A DNA stretch of 64,000 nt from Pseudomonas phenolilytica. GTDB lineage: Bacteria; Pseudomonadota; Gammaproteobacteria; Pseudomonadales; Pseudomonadaceae. The notes under the pieces were generated by a model that saw nothing but the letters and a program-made list of their open reading frames with translations, was not told the DNA's origin and ran no database searches. How positions within the stretch are numbered: the stretch's first letter is position 1; each line of letters begins with the position of its first letter. This document shows positions 47,285-54,950 of the stretch, in pieces. The stretch lies in assembly GCF_021432765.1 (NCBI RefSeq), contig NZ_CP058908.1:1194001-1258000 (forward strand). Reading direction: 5' to 3'. The translations under genes and the position numbers were made by a program.

Positions 47285-47745
47285 ATCTGCATGGCCTGGA
47301 GTTTCCCGACACCCTGCGTTACGCCCCCGAGCACAGCCTGTGGCTGCGCGAGGAAGACGACGGCAGCGTGACGCTCGGCCTCACGGCATACGGCTGTGCG
47401 CTCTACGGACAGATCTTCGCCTTCACCCCCAAGCGCGTTGGCATGCGCATCGAGCGCGACCGTGGTTTCGGCGTAGTGGAATTCGCCAAGGCCGCCGCCT
47501 CGGCGCGCAGCCCGCTGACCGGCGAGCTGCTCGCCGTGAACGAAGCGCTGCGCGAACGGCCCAGCCTGATCAACCGGGACTGCTATGGCGAAGGCTGGAT
47601 GGCGCGCCTGCAGCCGCTGGACTGGCCGGCGATACGCGACCAGTTTCCGCAAGGCGAGACGGCGCTGGCTGCCATCGCCGAGCGTATGCGCCTGGACAAT
47701 TTCGACCCGGCCAACGTCCACGTACAGGCGTTGCAGTGGAAGTGA
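47281..47745 (+). CDS. GcvH-like lipoyl carrier protein
   Basis: A 154-aa protein with the glycine-cleavage H-protein/biotinyl-lipoyl fold. The motif GVVEFAKAAASARSPLTGEL aligns with the H-protein lipoylation motif (GVVESVKA...), so K70 should carry lipoate. The N-terminus is HSLWLREEDDGSVTLGLTAY. No gcvT or gcvP is nearby. Stand-alone H-protein homologues next to DsrE-type proteins occur in sulfur-metabolism gene sets (lipoate-binding LbpA proteins), so sulfur transfer rather than glycine cleavage is possible. Confidence 0.75.
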   Translation: MNLHGLEFPDTLRYAPEHSLWLREEDDGSVTLGLTAYGCALYGQIFAFTPKRVGMRIERDRGFGVVEFAKAAASARSPLTGELLAVNEALRERPSLINRDCYGEGWMARLQPLDWPAIRDQFPQGETALAAIAERMRLDNFDPANVHVQALQWK

Positions 47746-47772
47746 AATCAGCGCGGGTGGCGGCTGCCCGTG

Positions 47773-48090
47773 TCAGGCTTCGTCTGGTTCTGAGCAGTGG
47801 CGAACCCTGAGGCTGTTCTGCTGGATCGAGTGATCGAGCTGCCTGATGCAGATATCGATCGCCAGATCTCGTGTGCGTGTGTTCGCCCATTCCTGCCCGG
47901 CCAGCATCTCGATGAGGTCCTGATGGCCATTCTCGTTGACCAGCATGCCGTGCCGAACCGTGAGGGTGCGGCCCTGCAGACTCAGCTGCACCGGATCCCG
48001 GCCCGTCAGCGACGCCCCGGCTGCCAGCAGGCAATCGATATGATCGCGCAGCGCATGCAGCGTGCGGCGCTCGTCGGGTGGGTTGCTCAC
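47773..48090 (-). CDS. Conserved-looking small hypothetical protein
   Basis: A 105-aa soluble protein of unknown function, with no signal peptide or membrane helix. The GTG at 48090 is chosen because AGGAG lies 6-8 nt upstream. The frame is open back to 48258 but would run through selC, so the longer version is rejected. Acidic and His-rich segments (ENGHQDLIEMLAGQEWANTR) are seen but no family is recognised. It is located just downstream of selC on the same strand. Confidence 0.6.
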   Translation of the reverse strand: MSNPPDERRTLHALRDHIDCLLAAGASLTGRDPVQLSLQGRTLTVRHGMLVNENGHQDLIEMLAGQEWANTRTRDLAIDICIRQLDHSIQQNSLRVRHCSEPDEA

Positions 48091-48228
48091 CGCGACTCTC
48101 CTGTCCCTGGAAAGATAAAAAGACGATTGTGATGAATTTCGCATTCGCCTGCGATGGCGTTTTGACATCTCAGGTGCGGCAAACTGCCGCATATGTGCTT
48201 GGCTAGGCGGAATTGGCGGGGCAGGACA

Positions 48229-48325
48229 ATGGCGGAAGGCAGTGGGAGTCGAACCCACCCGGGAACGGCTGCCGCCCCCAACCGGGTTTGAAGCCCGGCC
48301 GCAGCACCGGCTGCGATTGCCTTCC
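48229..48325 (-). tRNA. selC: Selenocysteine tRNA (UCA anticodon), selC
   Basis: A 97-nt sequence ending in encoded CCA. It has the long 8-bp acceptor stem of tRNA-Sec (GGAAGGCA pairing with TGCCTTCC), the anticodon stem-loop CCGGG-CTTCAAA-CCCGG with anticodon TCA, and a long variable arm. It reads UGA as selenocysteine with SelB, needed by the fdnG gene of this window. The 5' half (48287-48325) is duplicated as part of the integrative element, whose integrase lies just upstream. An imperfect 7-bp dyad at 48175-48190 follows the 3' end. Confidence 0.95.
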
Positions 48326-48327
48326 TT
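48287..48327. repeat. Attachment repeat attL in the 5' half of selC
   Basis: This 41-bp sequence is repeated exactly at 54951-54991. It covers the anticodon loop through the 5' end of tRNA-Sec plus two flanking bases. It marks the left junction of the element, which is next to the integrase gene. Confidence 0.93.
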
Positions 48328-48333
48328 ATTGAT

Positions 48334-49374
48334 TTACAACGATTTTTCGTGCGCCGTTTGGGGCTCAGAAGCGGGAGTGTCGAAGAAGTGTCGAAAATCC
48401 CTAGCAGGCCCAAACGCTAACACGTCTTGCAGATGATCGGGTGACAGGTGCGCATAGCGCATTGTCATCGCCAAGGACGAATGACCCAAAATCTTTTGCA
48501 GAGTCAGTATGTTGCCACCGTTCGCGATGAAGTGGGAGGCGAAGGTGTGCCGCAGGACGTGCGACTTTTGTCCGGCCGGCAATCCGAGGCCAGCACGCGA
48601 GACAGCATCATCGAACCGATCCCGACAGTTGCTGAATGCGCCATGCACCCGCAGGTGATCGCGAATACGGTCGGCCAGCTTCGTATCGATCGGCACCACC
48701 CGACGCCGCTTCGACTTCGTGTTCACGAACTGGAGCATCCCGTCGCCAACCCGGCTGAGCGTCAGACCCTGCGCTTCACCCCACCGGCAACCCGTCACCA
48801 GACAGATCATGGCGATCAGCTCGACATGCGGGTGCGTCATGCTTCGCAGCACCTGGAACAATCGGTCGATCTGCTGAGCATTCAGGTAGGACAGTTCCCG
48901 CTCTTGCAGCCGGATCGCTCGGAGCAGGCTTAGCGGATTCTCGAACTCGATTTCTCCGAGTCGCCGCAGCTCATTGAACAGCGCACGCAGGTAGGAGAGT
49001 TCATTGTTCAGCGTTTTAGGGCTGATGCCTGACGCGATCCGCTTCGCGCGGTACTCCGCGAAGTCCGTCGCCGTGAACGTAACCGCTACCGGGTCCCTCA
49101 GGCGTTCAACCATGCGATCCAGAATGACGCGACGCCCTTCGTAATCGGCCAGCGACCCGCCATGCAGGCGACCCCAGCAATCCACCAGCTCGGAGAGGCG
49201 GCGGCGATCCTTTGGCTTGGGTGACCACTGCGGGCTTTCGATCAGCTTGGATCGACAGGTTGCCTCGAAGCGCTGGGCCTCGCCCTTGGTCTTGAACGTC
49301 TTGCGGAAGCGCTTGCCCTTGATCGGTTCAACATCGACCCGCCAACGACCGTCCGGCAGTTGCTGAATCGCCAT
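48334..49374 (-). CDS. int: Tyrosine recombinase integrase (Pf prophage type)
   Basis: A 346-aa site-specific recombinase. The catalytic motifs are in order: TGCRWGEAQ (Arg), HVLRHTFASHF (His-x-x-Arg) and LGHSSLAMTMRYAHL (Tyr). The N-terminal DNA-binding part (RRLSELVDCWGRL-like) precedes them. The start at 49374 overlaps the upstream replication gene stop by one base (TAATG). It ends 9 bp from selC, so it reads toward the attL site. Its closest relatives by gene pairing should be Pf4-like integrases (PA0728 family). Confidence 0.9.
   Translation of the reverse strand: MAIQQLPDGRWRVDVEPIKGKRFRKTFKTKGEAQRFEATCRSKLIESPQWSPKPKDRRRLSELVDCWGRLHGGSLADYEGRRVILDRMVERLRDPVAVTFTATDFAEYRAKRIASGISPKTLNNELSYLRALFNELRRLGEIEFENPLSLLRAIRLQERELSYLNAQQIDRLFQVLRSMTHPHVELIAMICLVTGCRWGEAQGLTLSRVGDGMLQFVNTKSKRRRVVPIDTKLADRIRDHLRVHGAFSNCRDRFDDAVSRAGLGLPAGQKSHVLRHTFASHFIANGGNILTLQKILGHSSLAMTMRYAHLSPDHLQDVLAFGPARDFRHFFDTPASEPQTAHEKSL
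48377..48395. repeat. Paired GTGTCGAA repeat near attL
   Basis: GTGTCGAA occurs twice with 3 bp between copies (48377-48384 and 48388-48395), inside the integrase 3' end. The same pair with the same 3-bp spacing lies at 54825-54843 near attR. It may be a recombination (arm-type) site, or the right copy may be a remnant of another integrase end. Confidence 0.4.
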
Positions 49375-50654
49375 TAAACAGCGCGCCCCCACCTCACATG
49401 CCGCTCTTGAAGCAGGTTCTTTATGTGCTTGTACAGGTCGCGTTCGGTCATATCCTTCGAGGCGTAGTGATCGCGAATCACCGGCCAGCATTCCCATTGC
49501 TGAAGCGTCTCGAATGCCTTCTTAGCGCCCACCCGCTCCCGTGCCAGCAGGCTTACGAAGTTTCCCAGGAACAGTTCCACGTTCTTGCCCGAGAAGCCGC
49601 GCGAGGTTTTGTAGTACCGCTTGTACTGCGTTTCATCGACCAGGGAATCGACTGGCAGATCGACCCGCACATCGTCGCGAATCAGCGTCCAAAGTGGTTC
49701 GTAATAGCCAGGGCGGGCGAGCAGCTTGAATTGCCCCAGGCCATAGCGCCACAGCCCTTCCAGATGCGCCGAGAACGCCGCAAACGAGTCCGTATTAATG
49801 GCCTCACCGGTTTTCACATCCACCGAGCCGCTAGCGAATTGCTGGATGACCGAATGGTGGTAGCGCAGCTCGACGCGCCACACTTCTTGAGCCGGATCGT
49901 AGTTGTCCGGGTCTTCAGCATCGAACGAATCACGGCGACGCCAGACGCTTTCCCAATAATCCAGCTTGTCTTGGGCGCGAGCCTGAAGGGTCTTGTTGTA
50001 GATGCCGAGTTGTACGCCACCGGCAGAGCCGAACAGGAACGATTGACCCTTGCCATAAGTGGCAGCTTCCATAGTCCATTGGATTTCTTTGATGCCGGAG
50101 ATATCGCGGTTGGCGCGTGCGCGGCAGTGCATCCGGGCAGTCAGATCGGCGGGAGGCGTCCAGCCTTGCAGGTCCAACGCCAGGTGGACCGCACATTGGT
50201 TGCGTTCGCGATTGGTCATTACAGCCGCCGCGTAGTAGTCCATCCGCTCTTGCAGACGCTCAGGCGACAGCGCGTCGATGGCGTGCGGTGAGACTTCGAT
50301 CTTCAGATGCGGGCCGATCTGCTCCAGCTTCGCGTTGAAGTTCTTGATCAGCAGGACGAAACCGAGATCGGCGTTCTGTAGCTTGTACTGGTAGCCCGAG
50401 TCCCGGCCCACTCGCCCCGAGTGCCAGATCTCCCCGGCAAACTCGACCATTGCGCCCGGCTTCTCGAATAGCGCCATGATTTCCGGGCGGATTAGCCCGC
50501 GATACAGCTGGCGGACCGTATCGACGCCGCAACGCAGCAGACGAACCTTCGACAGATCGGTCATCGCCGCCGTGCCCGGATCGACAAACAACCGGCCGTG
50601 CTTCGACGGAACTCCGCTTTGACGATCAAGCCTCGCTTGGTCTTTAACGCTCAT
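49374..50654 (-). CDS. Phage/plasmid replication initiation protein (Pf-type)
   Basis: A 426-aa protein of the Rep_trans-like replication initiation family used by filamentous phages (PA0727 of Pf4 is the named relative). Notable stretches are GVDTVRQLYRGLIRPEIMAL, QWTMEAATYGKGQSFLFGSA and GVQLGIYNKTLQARA. The start at 50654 has GGAG 8 nt upstream; a TTG at 50678 is an alternative. It would nick the origin and start rolling-circle replication of the element. Integrase and rep form one operon. Confidence 0.88.
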   Translation of the reverse strand: MSVKDQARLDRQSGVPSKHGRLFVDPGTAAMTDLSKVRLLRCGVDTVRQLYRGLIRPEIMALFEKPGAMVEFAGEIWHSGRVGRDSGYQYKLQNADLGFVLLIKNFNAKLEQIGPHLKIEVSPHAIDALSPERLQERMDYYAAAVMTNRERNQCAVHLALDLQGWTPPADLTARMHCRARANRDISGIKEIQWTMEAATYGKGQSFLFGSAGGVQLGIYNKTLQARAQDKLDYWESVWRRRDSFDAEDPDNYDPAQEVWRVELRYHHSVIQQFASGSVDVKTGEAINTDSFAAFSAHLEGLWRYGLGQFKLLARPGYYEPLWTLIRDDVRVDLPVDSLVDETQYKRYYKTSRGFSGKNVELFLGNFVSLLARERVGAKKAFETLQQWECWPVIRDHYASKDMTERDLYKHIKNLLQERHVRWGRAV

Positions 50655-50723
50655 TCTTGAATCTCCAACAATGTCCAATAACGGATGGTTTCAGCTGGTT
50701 TTATCTGACGTGCTACAGGGACG

Positions 50724-51026
50724 TCAGCGGGGCGGCGCGCGCACGCCGGCACAGGCAACGCGCTCGCTCCGCTCGGCGTAGAGCTGTGCAGCCGAGCGCG
50801 CGCTCATTAGCTGCCATGCAGTAACGGCGTCGATGAAGAGCTCGATTGGGTCTTCCAGGCAGGGTTGTTCCTGGGTGAATGGCGGGAGGTAGGGACGTTC
50901 AGGCGGCGGGGTGCCGGCAAGGGCGATGCAGAGCACGAGGCTGGCCAGCCCGAGAAGCAGGTGCGGAAGGCAGGAATAGGCGCGGCGCGCGAGGACGAAT
51001 AACACCAAGGGCGCTGCCCTTGTCAT
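50724..51026 (-). CDS. Small membrane protein, hypothetical
   Basis: A 100-aa protein with one strong membrane segment (SCLPHLLLGLASLVLCIALA) followed by a Pro-rich stretch (GTPPPERPYLPPFTQEQP). It starts at 51026; earlier starts to 51101 give an atypical extension. It sits between rep and the small phage genes, where Pf phages carry small coat and membrane proteins. No coat-protein signature (no strong repeat or signal-cleaved pVIII pattern) is clear, so no function is assigned. Confidence 0.45.
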   Translation of the reverse strand: MTRAAPLVLFVLARRAYSCLPHLLLGLASLVLCIALAGTPPPERPYLPPFTQEQPCLEDPIELFIDAVTAWQLMSARSAAQLYAERSERVACAGVRAPPR

Positions 51027-51113
51027 CCCGCTCTTGCCGCCGAGGGCTCGGGAGCGTGGGGTGGAAAAGCTACCCCACACTCCCCGCGATAGGCTTTTCA
51101 TAGTCGTGCAGGG

Positions 51114-51503
51114 TCAAGGGTGCGCTGCGCCCGTGCTTCCGTTCGCCGGAACGGTGAAGCTGTTCCGACGAGCCGGGAGCGCGGCCCTTGACCTTGCAGA
51201 GTTGGGCAGGGCGATACGGCCCAGTACGTTGCCGGAACCATGCCGGTCGCGGTGCCGCATCGCCCTGATCGTGCGAATGTTCGAGAAGAACACTTCGTTG
51301 GGAAATTCGTCCTGGGCGTTCAGCTCCAGAGTCATAAAGCAGCCGTGCTCATACACGCCTTCAACGGGCAGCATCACGCCGACGATATGCAGGCAGTACC
51401 AGTAGGATTCCGGCTCATCATCCCAGTGCAGCTCAACGAGAACGGTCTGGCCGATGTAGCCCATGGCGGCTTGGGTATCCAGGGTGATGCCGGGCTTACG
51501 CAT
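51114..51503 (-). CDS. Phage-type hypothetical protein
   Basis: A 129-aa protein with no signal peptide or membrane segment. The N-terminal half is beta-rich and acidic ([20 protein letters not shown], then [16 protein letters not shown]); the C-terminus is Arg/Pro/Ser-rich. It overlaps the preceding small gene by 8 bp. Pf phages carry similarly sized hypothetical proteins here; I cannot name a function. Confidence 0.55.
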   Translation of the reverse strand: MRKPGITLDTQAAMGYIGQTVLVELHWDDEPESYWYCLHIVGVMLPVEGVYEHGCFMTLELNAQDEFPNEVFFSNIRTIRAMRHRDRHGSGNVLGRIALPNSARSRAALPARRNSFTVPANGSTGAAHP

Positions 51504-51711
51504 GGCTGTAGTCTCCTTCCTTGAACTCCATTTTGCCTTTCTTCAGGTCGGCCCGCAGGCGCGCGAGATTGACCATGCGGAGATCCGCGAGGCGCATCGT
51601 TGGGATGGTGCCGGTGGCGGCCCAGTCGGCGGCCTCTTCGATGGATACCCCGCCCATTTCGGCGAAGGTCTCGAGGCTGCACAGGTCGAGGCTGTCCTGC
51701 GCCTTGCTCAT
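51496..51711 (-). CDS. Small helical DNA-binding-like phage protein
   Basis: A 71-aa protein (start at 51711, MSKAQDSLDLCSLETFAEMG). The middle (GVSIEEAADWAATGTIPTMR) looks like a helix-turn-helix of the excisionase or MerR type. It overlaps the upstream gene by 4 bp and the downstream one by 8 bp, so all three minus-strand genes are coupled. A role in excision or early regulation is inferred. Confidence 0.6.
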   Translation of the reverse strand: MSKAQDSLDLCSLETFAEMGGVSIEEAADWAATGTIPTMRLADLRMVNLARLRADLKKGKMEFKEGDYSHA

Positions 51712-51926
51712 AGCGTCCACTCCTGCTCCAGAAGTTGCTGCTGCAGAAGGGCCACATTAACCATTACGTGCTTACCTACCTTGTACGACGGTATATAGCC
51801 CTGACGTATCCACCCCCAAACGATGTTTTGCTCGGCATCCATGCGTATCCATGTAGCGAACTGGCGCCACGGCATAACCGGTGGTGCGACTAGTAGTTTC
51901 GAACCAAATTCATCCTCTATATCCAT
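51708..51926 (-). CDS. Excisionase/MerR-like small DNA-binding protein
   Basis: A 72-aa protein starting at 51926 (MDIEDEFGSKLLVAPPV), with GGAG 9 nt upstream. It contains an excisionase-like winged helix (ATWIRMDAEQNIVWGWIRQG, IPSYKVGKHVMVNVALL). It is the first gene of the minus-strand phage operon and lies next to the operator array shared with the Arc-like gene. Confidence 0.6.
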   Translation of the reverse strand: MDIEDEFGSKLLVAPPVMPWRQFATWIRMDAEQNIVWGWIRQGYIPSYKVGKHVMVNVALLQQQLLEQEWTL

Positions 51927-51942
51927 GGCAATATGCTCCAAG

Positions 51943-52002
51943 GGATCACCGTGGTCCAAATAGAACCACGGTGGTTCCATTGCCGTCAAGACCACCGTGA
52001 TC
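51943..52002. promoter_or_regulatory. Three-operator array between divergent phage genes
   Basis: Three related dyads: GGATCACCGTGGTCC (51943-51957), GAACCACGGTGGTTC (51963-51977, perfect) and GACCACCGTGATC (51990-52002), with centres 20 and 26 bp apart. Their common core is CAC-N-GTG with flanking G/A and C/T bases. They sit in the gap between the minus-strand operon and the Arc-like gene, as repressor operators do. Confidence 0.65.
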
Positions 52003-52014
52003 CATCATGCGAAA

Positions 52015-52437
52015 ATGAGTAGAGAAGACCCGCAGTTCAAGCTACGTATGCCCCATGAGTTACGCGTTCTCGCAGAGAACGCGGCGAAGGCGGCTGGGCG
52101 ATCTTTGAACGCTGAGTTGGTTGCAAGAATTGAGGCAAGCTTTCTCGCCGGCGGTGTTGCTTCCCCGCTGATGCGGGCGGAACGTGCTCGGGAATTGGCT
52201 CTGATGGCCCGGAGCGGCATTCCTGATATCGTGCGTAAGCGGGCAATTGAAGCAATTGCCAGAGCTGTAAGGCTGGGACATAGCCGTGCTATTGCACGCC
52301 TTGATGACCTCCACCTAGACGGGGGAATCGTCGACGAAGATCTAGATCGACTTTTAGACAACCTGATAAAGGAATTGAAGGCAGCAGGTTATAAGGTTAG
52401 CTGGGACGATATAAGCGCCTTATGCATTGAGTTCTAA
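52015..52437 (+). CDS. Arc/MetJ-type ribbon-helix-helix repressor
   Basis: A 140-aa protein. The N-terminal 50 residues are an Arc-like ribbon-helix-helix domain (PQFKLRMPHELRVLAENAAK, then AAGRSLNAELVARIEASF). A longer helical C-terminal part follows. It diverges from the excisionase-like operon across the three-operator array and is the best candidate for the element's repressor. The ATG at 52015 is chosen; a GTG at 51997 would put the start inside an operator. No clear Shine-Dalgarno is seen, so it may be leaderless. Confidence 0.78.
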   Translation: MSREDPQFKLRMPHELRVLAENAAKAAGRSLNAELVARIEASFLAGGVASPLMRAERARELALMARSGIPDIVRKRAIEAIARAVRLGHSRAIARLDDLHLDGGIVDEDLDRLLDNLIKELKAAGYKVSWDDISALCIEF

Positions 52438-52452
52438 AATGGCGGCGAGCAA

Positions 52453-53595
52453 GTGGAACGGATCACAGGCATAAATTACGGAAGAGTGCTCTGGTGTTGT
52501 GATGATGCCGGAATGAGCATTGCTGACCTCGCTTCTGCTACCTCCATATCTCCGGCTAGCTTAGAAAAGGCTATAGCTGGACGACTGGATCTTACTTTTC
52601 CGCAGTTAAACCGGGTTGCTGATTACTTTGGTCGTGGAGTTCTATTTTTCCTAGACGAGTCACCGGTTGAGATAGAGCATGTACACACGCCAGCCTTCAG
52701 AACAATAACTAATCAAAAGCCAGGTATATCTCTAAGACTGAGGTCGCTTATCGAGCGGGCGGAAAAGCAACGAGAAATCTATTTAGGTCTTAGAGAAGAA
52801 CTTGGGTACGTCAACGTTCCTTTCTGCCCGCCAGATATGCCTAAAGATATCAATCTTGCGGCAACTGTGGCGCGAGCTTGGCTTGGGCTATCGAACGAGA
52901 ACTCCTTTGAAGGTTATCGATCGGCTATTGAGCGAAAAGGCATTCTTGCGTTTCGGAGTAATGGCTATAACGGAAAGTGGCAAGTCCCGAAAGAAAGCCA
53001 AATTCTAGGCTTTTCTCTCTATGACAATGTGTGCCCTATAATTTTTGTTAGAAAGCAAGAGTTTGATGCTAGGCAAACTTTCACACTTATGCATGAGCTA
53101 GGGCATATACTGCTTCATCGTAAAAGCACCATAGATGACGATGATGATCTTTGGTCTATCGATGGGCCAGAGAGCGAAGCAAATTCTTTCGCGGGAAAAG
53201 TCCTTGTTCCAGATAGCTTTCTCAAAGAAATAGTGGACAGCTCGAAGCCCGATGAAGCCTCCGAGTTCGAGAACTGGCTGTATCCCCAAAAACGAAGGTG
53301 GGGCGTTAGTACAGAATTAATATTAAGAAGGTTGCTTGATAGCGGTAGGCTTGAACGACATGAGTACACCGCGTATCGCAATTGGCGAAGCAGCTTGCCT
53401 CCGGTTGAAAGCGCTGTGGCGCCTCGCATGTATCGACATCGGGAGCCAAAGAATATCTTTGGCGACCGATTTGTACGCACCGTCCTAGATTCATTAAGTG
53501 CCAAAAACATTACCTTATCGAAGGCAAGCACATATCTTGATGGATTAAGAATTAATGATTTGCATAAGTTAGAGGACCATTATGCTGGTTCTTGA
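52453..53595 (+). CDS. XRE-family antitoxin with ImmA/IrrE metallopeptidase domain
   Basis: A 380-aa fusion. The N-terminus has an XRE-type helix-turn-helix (MSIADLASATSISPASLEKA, then IAGRLDLTFPQLNRVADYF). The C-terminal part is a zinc metallopeptidase of the ImmA/IrrE (COG2856) type with HELGH at 214-218 and downstream Glu in ESEANSFAGKVL. It starts at a GTG at 52453 and its stop overlaps the PIN-domain gene by 14 bp. Such fusions pair with DUF4411 PIN proteins as toxin-antitoxin modules; the pairing is a known family pattern, the activity here is inferred. Confidence 0.85.
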   Translation: MERITGINYGRVLWCCDDAGMSIADLASATSISPASLEKAIAGRLDLTFPQLNRVADYFGRGVLFFLDESPVEIEHVHTPAFRTITNQKPGISLRLRSLIERAEKQREIYLGLREELGYVNVPFCPPDMPKDINLAATVARAWLGLSNENSFEGYRSAIERKGILAFRSNGYNGKWQVPKESQILGFSLYDNVCPIIFVRKQEFDARQTFTLMHELGHILLHRKSTIDDDDDLWSIDGPESEANSFAGKVLVPDSFLKEIVDSSKPDEASEFENWLYPQKRRWGVSTELILRRLLDSGRLERHEYTAYRNWRSSLPPVESAVAPRMYRHREPKNIFGDRFVRTVLDSLSAKNITLSKASTYLDGLRINDLHKLEDHYAGS

Positions 53596-54058
53596 TGCGT
53601 CTTCGATGATTCATGCATGGGATAATTATCCGCCAGAACAGTTTCCGGGCCTATGGAATTGGTTTGGTAGTCAGATAGCAATAAAGGCGGTTTGTATTCC
53701 ATTTGCAGCTTATAAGGAAGTGCGGGATAAAAATCCCGAGTGTGCCGATTGGCTTGATCAAAATGAAGTGGATGTGGTTACTCCGAGCAATGCGATTGTA
53801 CATATAGCGGGATCTATCAAGGCGTCGCTTGGGATAAGAAATGATCAGTACGGAACCGGCGTGGGCGAAAGCGATATTTTCATCATCGCTACTGCCAAAG
53901 CACTAAGCTACGAGCTTGTCTCTAACGAGTCCAAGCAGAATACCCTTCCTGCCGATATGCGGAAATATAAAATCCCTGCCGTGTGCGCGTTATTAAAGCC
54001 TCAAGTAGGCCACTTAGATTTTCTTGGATTGATAAAGCGCTCAAAGGCAACGTTTTAG
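53582..54058 (+). CDS. PIN-domain (DUF4411) toxin-like RNase
   Basis: A 158-aa PIN-domain protein. Acidic catalytic residues are visible: D5 in MLVLDASS, E46 in AAYKEVRDK and the GVGESDIFIIATAKAL segment. DUF4411 proteins are predicted RNases of the VapC fold. It overlaps the upstream XRE-ImmA/IrrE gene by 14 bp, which fits a coupled antitoxin-toxin operon. The codon use is AT-rich compared with the chromosome. Confidence 0.8.
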   Translation: MLVLDASSMIHAWDNYPPEQFPGLWNWFGSQIAIKAVCIPFAAYKEVRDKNPECADWLDQNEVDVVTPSNAIVHIAGSIKASLGIRNDQYGTGVGESDIFIIATAKALSYELVSNESKQNTLPADMRKYKIPAVCALLKPQVGHLDFLGLIKRSKATF

Positions 54059-54107
54059 CGTTGTGGCAATTTATCAGCTGAACAGCCAGTTGTCTTGAGC
54101 GACTCCA

Positions 54108-54557
54108 GTGATTTTATTAAACTCATTAAATAAAAATGATCTAATTATGCACCCGAAGGGTGACGTTTCTTTTGGGGTAATCCCTGAATTTAAGCAGCAC
54201 TCAGTAAAAGAAGGCCACATTTATCTGCGTAAGGGCGATCATTGGGAGAATGGCCGAAAGCTTCAAGGTTATGGCGCCATTCATATTTGGCAGGCTCATG
54301 AATACGACTTGAAGAAACTAGGATACCTAACGCCGGAGGACGTGGCTCTTTACGTCGCACATCTAACGCAGCCTGGGACCGCCATCTATTGTGATATCCA
54401 TGATAGATCAAGGCAGAGACGGTTAAACGTACTAAGAAGCCACTACGGGCTGCTAGTGGTTGAGCCCCGTTCCGATAGAAGTGGGTTCGGTTATTACGTG
54501 GTAACAGCCTATCCAAAACGCCAAGCTAACGGCGTGTTCATCGGAGTGACTAGCTAA
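54108..54557 (+). CDS. Unknown cargo protein, possible BECR-fold nuclease
   Basis: A 149-aa protein (GTG at 54108; an ATG at 54147 gives 136 aa). The C-terminal half has a beta-strand pattern with His and Arg residues: GAIHIWQAHEYDLKKLGYLT, then RQRRLNVLRSHYGLLVVEPR and GFGYYVVTAYPKRQANGVF. This pattern recalls phage-type Barnase/EndoU/RelE-like (BECR) nucleases, but I am not sure. It is the last gene before a terminator, outside the toxin-antitoxin operon. No partner gene is seen. Confidence 0.5.
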   Translation: MILLNSLNKNDLIMHPKGDVSFGVIPEFKQHSVKEGHIYLRKGDHWENGRKLQGYGAIHIWQAHEYDLKKLGYLTPEDVALYVAHLTQPGTAIYCDIHDRSRQRRLNVLRSHYGLLVVEPRSDRSGFGYYVVTAYPKRQANGVFIGVTS

Positions 54558-54560
54558 AAA

Positions 54561-54584
54561 AAAAGCACCCATTAGGGTGCTTTT
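54561..54584 (+). terminator. Rho-independent terminator of the cargo operon
   Basis: AAAAGCACCC-ATTA-GGGTGCTTTT is a perfect 10-bp stem with a T-rich 3' tail. It follows the unknown cargo gene by 4 bp. The A-rich left arm would allow weaker termination in the opposite direction. Confidence 0.85.
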
Positions 54585-54950
54585 GTATTCTGAGGGGTAG
54601 TCGCAGCACTTCTTTAGCTCATGGGGTCAGAAGTCGATTTTCAGCGGTCATGGCTTCAATCGTCACTACCGCAGAGATAGCCAGTTCTCTGCTGCCGAAC
54701 GGTAGGGGGTCAATACTGGAAAACCAAGCCTACCAATGCGCGTTTGCAGTCCTCGGATTTCATTCTACAGCCGATCACTGCCCTGTCAACCGAGGGTTTG
54801 AAGAAAGATGACAAGCGGTGACCTGTGTCGAAAAAGTGTCGAAAGCGAAGTCCAAAAGAGTCCAAAGATAACGTCGACGCCGACCTTCCGATCAGCTTAA
54901 ACGCCATTGTTGTCCAGCATAAGCCTTTGACAGACAATGCAAAAACAGGA
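54585..54950. other. Gene-poor right end of the element with paired GTGTCGAA repeat
   Basis: No gene is convincing over these 366 bp. On the minus strand, 54825-54843 carries two GTGTCGAA copies 3 bp apart, and the flanking frame encodes FGLRFRHFFDT, which resembles the integrase C-terminus (FRHFFDT). It is therefore either a recombination site or a fragment of another integrase. A plain reading of the rest shows nothing. Confidence 0.5.

Noticed and set aside
48091..48258. N-terminal extension of the small hypothetical gene through selC
   Set aside because: It would translate the tRNA sequence; a GTG at 48090 with AGGAG upstream is a better start.
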